64,000 bases of DNA from Streptomyces sp. I6. Lineage in GTDB: Bacteria; Actinomycetota; Actinomycetes; Streptomycetales; Streptomycetaceae. The notes beneath the pieces are model-generated. The model did no database searches. It was not told the DNA's origin and was given only the letters and a program-made list of their open reading frames with translations. The first letter of the stretch is position 1. Every line of letters starts with the position of its first letter. Both the position numbers and the translations under genes were made by a program. This document shows, piece by piece, positions 1 to 11,726 of this stretch. The stretch is from assembly GCA_003725745.1 (NCBI GenBank), contig RHDP01000001.1, positions 5,249,501 through 5,313,500 of the forward strand, written 5' to 3'.

Positions 1-735
1 GTGGAGGACACCCTCGAGCTGCGGCTGCCCGGCGAACTCCTGGCGCTCTTCGGGCAGGACCGGCACTCCCGCACTCAGGCACCGGCCGGCCGGGAACCGC
101 AGGGCACCACCCCCCGCGGCGCTTCCGGCGGCGAGAAGCCCCCCGGCCGGCCGTTCCCCGGCGAGGACCTGCTCGACGCCCTCGCCGAGTGGGGTGTGGT
201 CGCCACCGCCGTCGGCTCGTTCCAGCTGGTGCCCGTCCGGATCGATCGGGATCTGCAACTCATCAGCAGCTGGATGAACGATCCCGCCGTCGCGGCCTTC
301 TGGGAGCTGGCCGGACCGGAGTCCGTCACCGAGCACCATCTCGGCGGCCAGCTTGCGGGGGACGGCCGCAGCATCCCCTGCCTCGGCGTCCTCGACGGCG
401 TGCCGAGGGGCTACTTCGAGATCTACCGAGCCGACCTCGACCCACTCGCGCGCCACTACCCCGCCCGGCCCCACGACACCGGCATCCACCTCCTGATCGG
501 GGGCGTCGCCGACCGCGGCCGCGGTCTCGGCACGACCCTGCTCCGGGCCACGGCCGACCACGTACTCGACCACCGCCCCCACTGCGCGCGCGTCGTCGCC
601 GAACCCGACCTGCGCAACACCCCCTCCGTCGCCGCCTTCCTCAGCGCCGGCTTCCGCTTCTCCGCGGAAGTCGACCTCCCCGACAAGCGGGCCGCGCTCA
701 TGGTCCGCGACCGGGCGCTGAGCAAGGTGCTGTGA
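1..735 (+). CDS. GNAT acyltransferase of a siderophore locus (possibly 5'-truncated)
   Basis: This is a GNAT-fold acyltransferase of the IucB/MbtK type, which acylates a hydroxylamine or amine building block during siderophore assembly. The GNAT core spans about residues 75-240 of 244. It contains the family-typical 'SWMNDPAVAAFWELAG' segment, an acetyl-CoA loop 'DRGRGLGTTLL' and the strongly conserved 'RVVAEPDLRN'. The about 70 residues before the core are proline/glycine rich. The open frame reaches the first base of the window, where GTG could be the start, but the real start may lie upstream. The stop precedes an IucA/IucC synthetase by about 70 bp, so the pair is probably one operon. The acyl substrate cannot be deduced. 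Confidence 0.8.
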   Translation: MEDTLELRLPGELLALFGQDRHSRTQAPAGREPQGTTPRGASGGEKPPGRPFPGEDLLDALAEWGVVATAVGSFQLVPVRIDRDLQLISSWMNDPAVAAFWELAGPESVTEHHLGGQLAGDGRSIPCLGVLDGVPRGYFEIYRADLDPLARHYPARPHDTGIHLLIGGVADRGRGLGTTLLRATADHVLDHRPHCARVVAEPDLRNTPSVAAFLSAGFRFSAEVDLPDKRAALMVRDRALSKVL

Positions 736-806
736 ACGACCGGCCGTCCGCCGCAGACCGCCGGAAAGACCGCCCGAACCGCATCGGTTGCATCCGAGGA
801 GTCCCC

Positions 807-2609
807 GTGCCGAAGTCCCCCGCAGCCCCAGACTCCGGCGAGCCGTCCGTCCTGCTCGCGCCGGCCGAGCTCAACCCGGAGACCTGGCAGCGGGCGTCCT
901 CCCGGCTGCTCGCCAAGATGCTCGGCGAGTTCGCCTACGAAGAGATCATCGAGCCGGTGCCCCAGGGCCACGGCGACGGCTACACGCTCCGCCTCGACGA
1001 CGGCCAGAACCTCTCCTTCCGGGCCCGGCGCGGTGCGTACGGCGGCTGGCGGGTGGTACCCGGCTCCGTCCGGTGCGACGGGGCCCCCTTCTCCGACCCG
1101 CTGCGGTTCCTGGCCGAGGCCCGCCATCTCCTCGCGCTCGACGGCGCCACGCTCGGCCACCTCGTACGCGAACTGAGCACGACCCTGGCCGCCGACTGCA
1201 GGCTCGACAGCACCGCGCTCCCCGCGGCACGCCTCGCCGACCTGGACTACGCCTCCCTGGAAGGCCACCAGACCGGTCACCCCTGGCTCGTACTCAACAA
1301 GGGACGCCTCGGCTTCTCGGCGCGCGACGCCGCACGCTGGGCCCCTGAAGCACGCACCCCGGCGCGGCTGCCCTGGATCGCCGTCAGTACCGGTCTCGCC
1401 GCCTACCGGGGCGTGCCGGGCCTCGACACCCCCGAGCACCTCTACGCCGCGGAACTCGACACCCCGGTCCGTGACGCCTTCACGGCCGCGCTGCGGGACC
1501 GCGGCCACGACCCCGCCGGGTTCCTCTACCTGCCCGTGCACCCCTGGCAGTGGGACCAGGTGCTGCTGCCCCTCTACGCCCCCTCGATCGCCCGCGGCGA
1601 GATCGTCCCGCTCACCGCGGACGGCGACCTCCGGCTTCCCCAGCAGTCCATCCGCACCTTCCTCAACACCAGCCGCCCCGACCGCCACACCGTCAAGCTC
1701 CCGCTGTCCGTACTCAACACCCTCGTCTGGCGCGGGCTCCCCACCGAACGCACGCTCGCCGCACCCGCCGTCACCTCATGGGTGCACGGGGTGCGCGACG
1801 CCGACCCCTTCCTCCGCGACGAGTGCGGGGTGGTCCTGCTGGGCGAGGTCGCCTCCGTCACCGTCGAGCACCCGCACTACGACCGGCTTCCCGAAGTGCC
1901 CTACCAGTACCGGGAACTGCTCGGCGCCATCTGGCGGGAGCCCCTGCGGCTGCCCGCGGGGGAGCGTGCCCGCACCCTCGCCTCGCTCCTGCACACCGAC
2001 CCCGCGGGGCGCGCCTTCACGGCCGAACTGGTCGCACGCTCCGGGCTGCCGGCCGCCACATGGCTGCGCCACCTCTTCGCGGCCCTGCTCCCGCCCCTGC
2101 TGCACTTCCTCTACCGCTACGGCACGGTGTTCTCCCCGCACGGTGAGAACGCCATCGTCGTCTTCGACGAGCGGGACGTGCCCGTGCGCCTGGCGATCAA
2201 GGACTTCGTCGACGATGTGAACGTCTGCGCCCGGCCGCTGCCGGAACTGGACGCCATGCCCGAGGAGGTGCGCGCGGTCCTGCTCACCGAGGAGCCGGCG
2301 TTCCTCACCCAGTTCATCCACTCCGGTCTCTTCATCGGTGTGTTCCGCTATCTCGCCCCACTGTGCGAGGAGCAGCTGGGGGTACCCGAGGCCGGGTTCT
2401 GGGCGCTGGTACGCGCGGAGATCCTGCGCCACCAGTCCCGCTTCCCCGGGCTCAAGGACCGCTACGAGCTGTTCGACCTGCTCACTCCGCGGATCGAGCG
2501 CCTCTGCCTGAACCGCAACCGGCTCCACCTCGACGGCTACCGCGACCGCTCCGAGCGCCCGCATGCCGCCGTCCACGGAACGGTCCGCAACCCCCTGAGC
2601 ACGTTATGA
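807..2609 (+). CDS. IucA/IucC-family NRPS-independent siderophore synthetase
   Basis: This 600-residue protein matches the usual length of NIS synthetases, which use ATP to condense a carboxylate with an amine or hydroxylamine. The IucA/IucC core shows 'HPWQWDQ', the nucleotide-binding stretch 'KLPLSVLNTLVWRGLP', and the FhuF-like C-terminal half with 'SPHGENAIVVFDERDVPVR' followed by 'IKDFVDD'. I chose GTG 807 because GAGGAG lies five bases upstream. A GTG at 732 that overlaps the previous stop is in frame but has no good ribosome site. The last sense codon (2604-2606) is TTA, the rare leucine codon read only by the bldA tRNA in Streptomyces. With the preceding acyltransferase it forms the end of a siderophore operon. 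The product is not predictable. Confidence 0.88.
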   Translation: MPKSPAAPDSGEPSVLLAPAELNPETWQRASSRLLAKMLGEFAYEEIIEPVPQGHGDGYTLRLDDGQNLSFRARRGAYGGWRVVPGSVRCDGAPFSDPLRFLAEARHLLALDGATLGHLVRELSTTLAADCRLDSTALPAARLADLDYASLEGHQTGHPWLVLNKGRLGFSARDAARWAPEARTPARLPWIAVSTGLAAYRGVPGLDTPEHLYAAELDTPVRDAFTAALRDRGHDPAGFLYLPVHPWQWDQVLLPLYAPSIARGEIVPLTADGDLRLPQQSIRTFLNTSRPDRHTVKLPLSVLNTLVWRGLPTERTLAAPAVTSWVHGVRDADPFLRDECGVVLLGEVASVTVEHPHYDRLPEVPYQYRELLGAIWREPLRLPAGERARTLASLLHTDPAGRAFTAELVARSGLPAATWLRHLFAALLPPLLHFLYRYGTVFSPHGENAIVVFDERDVPVRLAIKDFVDDVNVCARPLPELDAMPEEVRAVLLTEEPAFLTQFIHSGLFIGVFRYLAPLCEEQLGVPEAGFWALVRAEILRHQSRFPGLKDRYELFDLLTPRIERLCLNRNRLHLDGYRDRSERPHAAVHGTVRNPLSTL

Positions 2610-2670
2610 CGCCGTGTGCCGGCCGGGACCGGACCGCGCTGTCGGTGGCGCCCCGTAGGGTGGGCGTCCT

Positions 2671-4671
2671 ATGACGAAGCCATCCCTCCCCGAGCTCCTC
2701 CACGCAGCCGTCACCGCCGTCGGCGGGGTCGAGCGGCCCGGCCAGGCCGCCATGGCCGAGTCCGTCTCGGAGGCCATCGACGACGGGTCGCATCTGCTCA
2801 TCCAGGCCGGCACCGGCACGGGCAAGTCGCTCGGGTATCTGGTGCCCGCCCTGGCCCACGGGGACCGCGTGGTGGTCGCCACGGCGACGCTCGCGCTGCA
2901 GCGCCAGCTCGTCGAGCGGGACCTTCCGAGGACGGTGGAGGCCCTCCACCCGCTGCTTCGCCGCAGACCGGAGTTCGCCATGCTCAAAGGCCGGTCGAAC
3001 TACCTGTGCCTGCACCGGCTCCACGAGGGCGTCCCCCAGGAGGAGGGGGAAGGGCTCTTCGACCCTCTCCCGGCCTTCGGTACCGGGGACGCGGCGTCGG
3101 CCACCGGCCCCACCAGCAAGCTGGGCCAGGACCTGATGCGGCTGCGCGACTGGTCGGACGAGACGGAGACCGGTGACCGGGACGACCTCACCCCCGGCGT
3201 GTCCGACCGGGCGTGGTCGCAGGTCTCCGTGTCCTCCCGGGAGTGCCTCGGCGCGAGCAAGTGCGCCTACGGGGCCGAGTGCTTCGCGGAGATGGCGCGC
3301 GAGCGGGCCAAGCTCGCCGAGGTGGTCGTGACGAACCACGCCCTGCTCGCGATCGACGCGACCGAGGGCGCTCCGGTGCTTCCGCAGCACGAGGTCCTGA
3401 TCGTGGACGAGGCCCATGAGCTGGTCTCGCGGGTCACCGGGGTCGCCACCGGCGAACTCACCCCCGGCCAGGTCAATCGCGCCGTGCGGCGCGCGGCCAA
3501 ACTGGTCGACGAGAAGGCGGCCGACAAGCTCCAGACGGCGGCCGAGGGTTTCGAGAGGCTCATGGAGCTCGCGCTGCCCGGCCGCCTCGACGAGGTGCCG
3601 GAGGACCTGGGCTACGCACTCCTGGCGCTGCGCGACGCCGCCCGCACGGTGATCTCGGCGCTGGGCGCCACGCGCGACAAGTCCGTGCAGGACGAGGACG
3701 CCGTCCGCAAGCACGCGCTCGCGTCGGTCGAGTCCGTGCACGAGGTCGCCGAGCGGATCAGCCACGGTTCCGAGTACGACGTGGTCTGGTACGAGCGCCA
3801 CGACCGCTTCGGGGCGTCCCTGCGCGTGGCCCCGCTTTCGGTGTCGGGCCTGCTGCGGGAGAAGCTCTTCGCAGAGCGCTCGGTGGTGCTCACCTCCGCG
3901 ACGCTCAGACTGGGCGGTGACTTCAACGGGGTGGGGGCGTCGCTGGGGCTGGCACCCGAGGGCACCAAGGGCGATGACCTGCCCGTCTGGAAGGGGGTCG
4001 ACGTCGGCTCGCCGTTCGACTACCCCAGGCAGGGCATCCTCTATGTCGCGAAGCATCTGTCGCGCCCCGTCAGGGACGGCGGGCGCGACGACATGCTCGA
4101 CGAGCTCACCGAGCTGATCCGGGCGGCCGGCGGCCGCACGCTCGGTCTGTTCTCCTCCATGCGGGCGGCCCAGCTCGCGGCCGAGGAACTGCGCTCCCGT
4201 ATCCCCGAGTTCCCGATCCTGCTCCAGGGCGAGGAAACCCTCGGGGAGCTGATCAAGAGCTTCGCGGCCGATCCCCGGACGTGTCTGTTCGGCACGCTGT
4301 CCCTCTGGCAGGGGGTGGACGTCCCCGGTCCGAGCTGCCAGCTGGTGGTGATGGACAAGATTCCGTTCCCACGCCCCGACGATCCGCTGATGAGCGCGCG
4401 GCAGAAGGCGGTGGAGGAAGCCGGCGGCAACGGGTTCATGGCCGTCGCGGCTACCCATGCGGCGCTGCTGATGGCTCAGGGCGCGGGCCGGCTGGTGCGG
4501 GCCACCGCAGACCGCGGCGTGGTCGCCGTGCTCGACCAGAGGCTCGCCACGGCGCGGTACGGTAGCTATCTGAAGGCGTCACTGCCTGACTTCTGGTACA
4601 CCACGGACCGTCATCAGGTGCGCCGTTCCCTCGCGGCCATCGACGCGGCGGCGAAGGCCGAGGGGGCGTAG
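2671..4671 (+). CDS. dinG: DinG/XPD-type ATP-dependent DNA helicase with Fe-S cluster
   Basis: This 666-residue superfamily 2 helicase is of the DinG/YoaA (XPD-like) class, which unwinds DNA 5'-3' and acts on damaged or stalled forks. Walker A is 'QAGTGTGKS' and motif II is 'IVDEAHE'. The C-terminal motor shows 'LTSATLRLGG' and 'LWQGVDVPG' and ends with the 'QGAGRLVR' motif VI. Cysteines 113, 192, 198 and 204 sit between motifs I and II with the spacing of the XPD 4Fe-4S cluster. ATG 2671 starts about 60 bp after the siderophore synthetase. It converges on lexA with a terminator hairpin between. An SOS role is plausible from family and location, but I see no LexA box at its own start. Confidence 0.9.
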   Translation: MTKPSLPELLHAAVTAVGGVERPGQAAMAESVSEAIDDGSHLLIQAGTGTGKSLGYLVPALAHGDRVVVATATLALQRQLVERDLPRTVEALHPLLRRRPEFAMLKGRSNYLCLHRLHEGVPQEEGEGLFDPLPAFGTGDAASATGPTSKLGQDLMRLRDWSDETETGDRDDLTPGVSDRAWSQVSVSSRECLGASKCAYGAECFAEMARERAKLAEVVVTNHALLAIDATEGAPVLPQHEVLIVDEAHELVSRVTGVATGELTPGQVNRAVRRAAKLVDEKAADKLQTAAEGFERLMELALPGRLDEVPEDLGYALLALRDAARTVISALGATRDKSVQDEDAVRKHALASVESVHEVAERISHGSEYDVVWYERHDRFGASLRVAPLSVSGLLREKLFAERSVVLTSATLRLGGDFNGVGASLGLAPEGTKGDDLPVWKGVDVGSPFDYPRQGILYVAKHLSRPVRDGGRDDMLDELTELIRAAGGRTLGLFSSMRAAQLAAEELRSRIPEFPILLQGEETLGELIKSFAADPRTCLFGTLSLWQGVDVPGPSCQLVVMDKIPFPRPDDPLMSARQKAVEEAGGNGFMAVAATHAALLMAQGAGRLVRATADRGVVAVLDQRLATARYGSYLKASLPDFWYTTDRHQVRRSLAAIDAAAKAEGA

Positions 4672-4822
4672 CCGATGGGGGCGTAGGCCGAGGCGAGGCC
4701 GGCGGGGCGCCGGGACGCTCCCGGTGCGGTGCGGTGCGGCCGAGCATCAGGGGTGCGGAGGTCAGGCAGCGGCATCGGCACGGCCATCGCTCCCCCTGGG
4801 GGCACGAGGGGGCGGCAGAACA

Positions 4823-4855
4823 GGCCCCGGGACCGGCGCAGTGGGTCCCGGGGCC
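4823..4855. terminator. Bidirectional terminator between dinG and lexA
   Basis: A perfect 12-bp G/C stem (4823-4834 with 4844-4855, arm GGCCCCGGGACC) with a 9-nt loop lies between the convergent stops of the helicase and lexA. It lacks a T-run, as is common in Streptomyces. Confidence 0.75.
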
Positions 4856-4878
4856 CGGTCAGAGCCGACGAGGTGTGC

Positions 4879-5673
4879 TCACACCCGCCGAAGCACCGCC
4901 ACCACCTTGCCGAGGATGGTTGCCTCGTCGCCGGGGATCGGCTGATACGCCGCGTTGTGGGGGAGGAGCCATACGTGGCCGTCCTCGCGCTTGAAGCGCT
5001 TGACCGTGGCCTCGCCGTCCAGCATGGCCGCGACGATGTCGCCGTTCTCCGCGACCGGCTGGCGGCGGACGGTGACCCAGTCGCCGTCGCAGATCGCAGC
5101 CTCGATCATCGAGTCACCGACGACCTTCAGGACGAACAGTTCGCCGTCGCCGACCAGCTGGCGGGGGAGAGGGAAGACGTCCTCGACCGACTCCTCGGCG
5201 AGGATGGGGCCACCGGCGGCGATTCGGCCGACCAGCGGCACGTACGACGCCGCGGGCTTGCCCGTCGTGTCCGCGGGCTGCGTGGCCGGCTGGTCGGAGC
5301 CGCGCACCTCGTAGGCCCGGGGCCGGTGTGGGTCGCGGCGCAGGAAGCCCTTCCGCTCCAGGGCCATCAGCTGGTGGGCCACGGACGACGTGCTGGACAG
5401 GCCCACCGCCTGGCCGATCTCACGCATCGACGGCGGGTATCCGCGGCGCTGCACCGAGTCGCGGATGACCTCGATGACCCGGCGCTGGCGGTCCGTGAGG
5501 CCCGAGCTGTCCGCGCGGATCCCCGGAGGTCGACCGGGCAGCGAGCGAGCGGGGCGCGCGGGCTCTGCGCCCTCCGGGGTCGTGGCTGCGTCATTCATGG
5601 CATGCACCGGCTCGAATCGGTTCTGGGAGCGGTCCTGGGCAGTGATGGTGGCACTGTCAGCGGTGGTGGTCAC
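4879..5673 (-). CDS. lexA: LexA repressor of the SOS response
   Basis: LexA represses SOS genes until RecA filaments trigger its self-cleavage. The 264-residue protein has a winged helix ('[20 protein letters not shown]' onward) and a C-terminal S24 peptidase domain. The Ala-Gly cleavage site lies in 'RIAAGGP', the nucleophile in '[10 protein letters not shown]' and the catalytic lysine in 'GEATVKRF'. I chose GTG 5673 ('VTTTADSA') because an AGAGGGG ribosome site lies six bases upstream. A downstream ATG ('[10 protein letters not shown]') is a possible alternative. The N-terminal extension of about 60 residues before the winged helix is normal in Streptomyces. An SOS box about 65 bp upstream indicates autoregulation. 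It is divergent from nrdRJ. Confidence 0.95.
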   Translation of the reverse strand: MTTTADSATITAQDRSQNRFEPVHAMNDAATTPEGAEPARPARSLPGRPPGIRADSSGLTDRQRRVIEVIRDSVQRRGYPPSMREIGQAVGLSSTSSVAHQLMALERKGFLRRDPHRPRAYEVRGSDQPATQPADTTGKPAASYVPLVGRIAAGGPILAEESVEDVFPLPRQLVGDGELFVLKVVGDSMIEAAICDGDWVTVRRQPVAENGDIVAAMLDGEATVKRFKREDGHVWLLPHNAAYQPIPGDEATILGKVVAVLRRV

Positions 5674-5735
5674 GTCGGCCCCTCTCGAGATGGTCTCCCT
5701 AGCTGGACAACGGTAGTTGCTTTCGAAAGGTTGCG

Positions 5736-5751
5736 CCAAACACACGTTCGA
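5736..5751 (-). promoter_or_regulatory. LexA operator (SOS box)
   Basis: On the minus strand this reads TCGAACGTGTGTTTGG. It fits the actinobacterial SOS box CGAAC-N4-GTTCG with one deviation (T for C). It sits 63-78 bp upstream of the lexA start codon. Confidence 0.8.
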
Positions 5752-6052
5752 GTGAAAAAACGCAGATAGCCTTACGCTTGCCTGGGGCTGGGTGTATGGG
5801 GGCTGGTTTCGCGTCACTGGTCCGCGGCTTCGCGACAGCCCGCGGGACCGGGTGCGCGGGCTGCCCGCACGGACGGGATGCCCACGCCCCCAGTCTGTCA
5901 CCTGACGTCGCCGAAAGGGGCGACCCGCCCCCCGGGGCCGGGCGTGCCGGGCGCCCCCGGGTAACCTCGTCGGCGACCGGTGCGGGCCGGCGGCCCCCCG
6001 GGCCGTGCGCCCCCGCCGCGCGACACGCGTCAGGGTGCATTTGGCGGTCAAA

Positions 6053-6099
6053 CCCCAGATCTAGTGGTTGGATTGCCCCAGCCGCCCAGAAGTTGTGGT
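6053..6099 (+). promoter_or_regulatory. Tandem NrdR boxes upstream of nrdRJ
   Basis: Two related sites, CCCAGATCTAGTGG (6054-6067) and CCCAGAAGTTGTGG (6085-6098), start exactly 31 bp apart, or three helical turns. Two NrdR boxes in phase on one DNA face is the known architecture of NrdR-repressed ribonucleotide reductase promoters. They lie about 110-160 bp before nrdR, so the repressor probably controls its own operon. Confidence 0.8.
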
Positions 6100-6109
6100 C
6101 CCCGGTCCG

Positions 6110-6136
6110 TTGAAGGTCGCGGCGATCGCCTATGCT
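6110..6136 (+). promoter_or_regulatory. Possible nrdRJ promoter
   Basis: TTGAAG (6110-6115) and TATGCT (6131-6136) resemble -35 and -10 hexamers with a short 15-bp spacer, just downstream of the NrdR boxes. The sequence match is only moderate. Confidence 0.35.
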
Positions 6137-6210
6137 TGTGGCTGCTTCAAGGGGGCTGACGCGCCCCTGCGAGGCTGTTCAGTCGTGCTGTGAAGGAGGG
6201 TCGAGGAACC

Positions 6211-6723
6211 ATGCACTGCCCCTTCTGCAGGCACCCTGACAGTCGGGTCGTCGACAGCCGCACCACCGACGACGGCACGTCGATCCGCCGCCGCCGCCAG
6301 TGCCCCGACTGCTCCCGTCGTTTCACGACGGTCGAGACGGCGTCGCTGATGGTGATCAAGCGCAGCGGGGTGACCGAGCCCTTCAGCCGTACCAAGGTCA
6401 TCTCCGGCGTGCGCAAGGCGTGCCAGGGGCGGCCCGTCACCGAGGACGCACTCGCCCAGCTCGGCCAGCGGGTCGAGGAGGCCGTGCGCGCCACCGGCAG
6501 TGCCGAGCTGACCACCCACGACGTGGGTCTGGCCATACTCGGCCCCCTGCAGGAGCTCGACCTCGTCGCGTACCTGCGCTTCGCGTCCGTGTACCGAGCG
6601 TTCGACTCGCTCGAAGACTTCGAGGCCGCCATCACGGAGCTCCGTGAGCAGCGGCCGCCCACAGGGCGGAGCGGGCCCGGTGCGCCGCACGGGGCCCCCG
6701 AACCCGCCAGAGCCGCCGACTGA
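6211..6723 (+). CDS. nrdR: NrdR transcriptional repressor of ribonucleotide reductases
   Basis: NrdR senses ATP/dATP and represses ribonucleotide reductase genes through NrdR boxes. This 170-residue protein has the zinc ribbon C3-x2-C6 with C31-x2-C34 and the ATP-cone domain (about residues 48-138, '[19 protein letters not shown]'). It ends with the typical 'SLEDFEAAI' helix and a short variable tail. ATG 6211 has an AAGGAGGG ribosome site about 12 bases upstream. It is the first gene of an nrdR-nrdJ pair, with tandem NrdR boxes in its leader. Confidence 0.95.
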   Translation: MHCPFCRHPDSRVVDSRTTDDGTSIRRRRQCPDCSRRFTTVETASLMVIKRSGVTEPFSRTKVISGVRKACQGRPVTEDALAQLGQRVEEAVRATGSAELTTHDVGLAILGPLQELDLVAYLRFASVYRAFDSLEDFEAAITELREQRPPTGRSGPGAPHGAPEPARAAD

Positions 6724-6884
6724 TCGTCCGGCCCGCCGGAGCGGGCGGAGACCGGTCGCTGAGCGGCTGAGCAGATGTGTCCCCGGCGCGGCGCGCGGCG
6801 CGGCGCCCGGGACGTCAGACAGAGACTGTGCCACGGGAAGATCTGGGCACTTCAGGGCGTTTTTGCCCGTATATGGGAGGCGGC

Positions 6885-9776
<2,892 letters not shown>

Positions 9777-9833
9777 TCACGAGCGCGGCGTGCCGGGGGC
9801 GGCACGCGGCGCCGCGGACCGTGAAGTGAACTC

Positions 9834-9870
9834 GGGGAGGGGCGTCGGCGCGGAGCCGGCGCCCCTCCCC
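9834..9870 (+). terminator. nrdJ terminator
   Basis: A 16-bp stem with one G-T pair (9834-9849 with 9855-9870) and a 5-nt loop, about 60 bp after the nrdJ stop and before the convergent TerD-family gene. Confidence 0.75.
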
Positions 9871-10012
9871 GGCGTCGTACGGCCGTTACGGGGAGAGCGG
9901 CCCGCGCGGAAGGCGCCCGGCCGTCCCGGGCGGACGGTTCGCCGGTCCCGCCGGCCCGCGGGGGCGGGCGGCGGCCCGGGACGGCCCGGGCCGGCCGTCG
10001 CGGACGCTCCGC

Positions 10013-10543
10013 TCAGGCCGGCGCCGTCCCCATCAGCCCGGCGAACTCGGCCGGAGCAGCGGTGAAGCCGTGCAGGACGGGGCGCAGTCGCCACGCGCCC
10101 GAGTCGTCCCGGGTGAACTCCGCGATCGTGGCGGCGGAGGCGTCCGGGACGCCCGAGAGATCATCGCTCGCCAGCTCCACCGGGCCGTCGAGTATGTGGA
10201 TCCCGGTGTTCGGGATGTCGGAGAAGGTCTTCTCCGCGGTCTGCTGCTGGATCACGACGCCGACCACGACCCTCGCGTAGGCCGGGGCCAGCCGCTCGAG
10301 CTCGAGGGTCATCACCTCGTCGGCGCCGAAGCCCTGCCCGGTGCGGCTGTCCCTGTCGAGGGTGATCGTGCCGTCAGGCGACCGGCTGTCGAAGTGCACG
10401 AGATAGGCGGGCGTGCCGTGGGGGGCGTCCGCCGTGTAGGTGGCCGCGACGATGTCCAGGTCGTGGGCGGCGGCTCCGATGGGGCTGGGGTCCCACTTGA
10501 GCGTCACCTGGACCTTCCGGAGCCCTTTGCTGAGACTGCTCAC
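10013..10543 (-). CDS. TerD-family stress protein
   Basis: This single TerD domain fills the 176 residues. TerD proteins bind calcium and belong to the tellurite/stress-resistance family that is expanded in Streptomyces. Recognisable stretches are the N-terminal 'KVQVTLKWDPSP' and the metal-binding loop region 'DRDSRTGQGFGADEVMTLEL'. The start GTG 10543 ('VSSLSKGL') has an AAGGGAA ribosome site about eight bases upstream. It is divergent from the DUF4937 gene. No ter operon partners are present, so the role is inferred from the domain only. Confidence 0.85.
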   Translation of the reverse strand: MSSLSKGLRKVQVTLKWDPSPIGAAAHDLDIVAATYTADAPHGTPAYLVHFDSRSPDGTITLDRDSRTGQGFGADEVMTLELERLAPAYARVVVGVVIQQQTAEKTFSDIPNTGIHILDGPVELASDDLSGVPDASAATIAEFTRDDSGAWRLRPVLHGFTAAPAEFAGLMGTAPA

Positions 10544-10765
10544 CCGAATTCCCTTCCTCGTGGACGGCGGAGGCTGCCCGCGGGCCGCCCGGCTGCGGGC
10601 CCGCAACTCCCGGCCCCGTGTGCGAACTGTCATCGTGTCATGCGTCCGCCGCGGCCCGGGTGGCGACCGGGAAGGGGAGGCCTGATCCGGTGGGGAGGGC
10701 GACCGGGGCACTCCTTCACCCGGGAGAGTGACCGAGACCACGTCCCCTGGCCGTACGATGGCGCG

Positions 10766-11370
10766 GTGCTGGTCAAGTGGATTCGCTGCACCGTCGTGGA
10801 CCGTCGGGGGTTCGAGCGCGGGCAGCGGAAGTGGGCGGGGCTGCTGGGGGAGCCGGGCTTCCGGGGCAGGGGGGCGGCTGGAGCCGAGGGCGGCCGGGTG
10901 TCGCGCATGTGTTCGCCTTCTGGGAGACCCGTGCGTTCTACGACTCGTTCATGGCGCGGTCGCACGACCGCCTCGCGTCCGCCCAGTCGGGCACGTACCG
11001 GAATCTCCAGGCGAAACTCTTCGACCACCGGTTCGATGTGAAGACCGGATTCGAGCCCAGGTTCACGGACGCGGACGTGGTGCGCGTCGCTCACTGCAGG
11101 GTGCACCGGCACAGGGTCGAGCACTTCTCCCTGATGCAGGCGAAGGTGTGGAATCCGGCCATGGCGGGGTCCCCGGGCATGGTGCGGGGACTCTTCGGCG
11201 AAGCCCCGGGGAACGAGTTCCTGGTGCTGTCCATGTGGCAGTCGGCCGCTGAGCACGGCAAGTACCGGGTGGAGCGGGTGGAGCGGCTGTCCCTCAGGGC
11301 GCAGACGGAGGCGGACATAGCGGCGCTGGCCGGCGACGTGGTGGAGCTGGAGCCGTCCTGGACGGTGTGA
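10766..11370 (+). CDS. DUF4937-type protein, frameshifted in this sequence
   Basis: The reading frame from GTG 10766 starts 'VLVKWIRCTVVDRRGFERGQ' and continues to 'LLGEPGFRG'. The protein then resumes one frame over with 'GGGWSRGRPGVAHVFAFWE' and runs to the stop at 11370. Restoring one G in the runs at 10863-10866 or 10869-10874 gives a continuous protein of about 201 residues. That product has the DUF4937 N-terminal domain ('YDSFMARSHDRLA') and a second similar segment with 'VRVAHCRVHRHRVEHF' and 'VLSMWQSAAEH', suggesting a duplicated ferredoxin-like (ABM/DabB-like) fold. No function is known. Undercalling of a homopolymer is likelier than a real pseudogene because both halves are intact. 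Confidence 0.7.
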
Positions 11371-11726
11371 CTCCCTCCGGTGGGCGGTGTGACCACCCCG
11401 AATCCACCGGGCCGCCGCAGGCCGGGGAGGCGTACGGCGTCGCCGCGGTGGACGTGCCGACCGGCTCGCAGGTCCGTTCCGGGATCCGCGGCTGTGGACG
11501 CGTCGTGCGAGGGCCCGCGGCACCCGCGCTGCGGTCTTCCGCTCCGATCCGGTGCCCTTGGGGCAGGCTCAGGACGTCCGGTACATCCGCGCCGAGCCCC
11601 GCCGAGAGCCTGCCGAAAGCCCTGGTGGCTCCGCCGGGGGCACTGCCGGCCGCCCGGCCGTGCGGGGTGCCGGGTGATGGCCCTCGGGGGGCGGGCGCCG
11701 CGGGTGGCGGCACTAGGGTTTGTCCT
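11371..11726. other. Intergenic region, no gene seen
   Basis: These 356 bp have open frames on both strands, but they are Arg/Pro-rich with no recognisable protein and no initiation signal. The histidine phosphatase promoter presumably lies near the right end. Confidence 0.5.
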
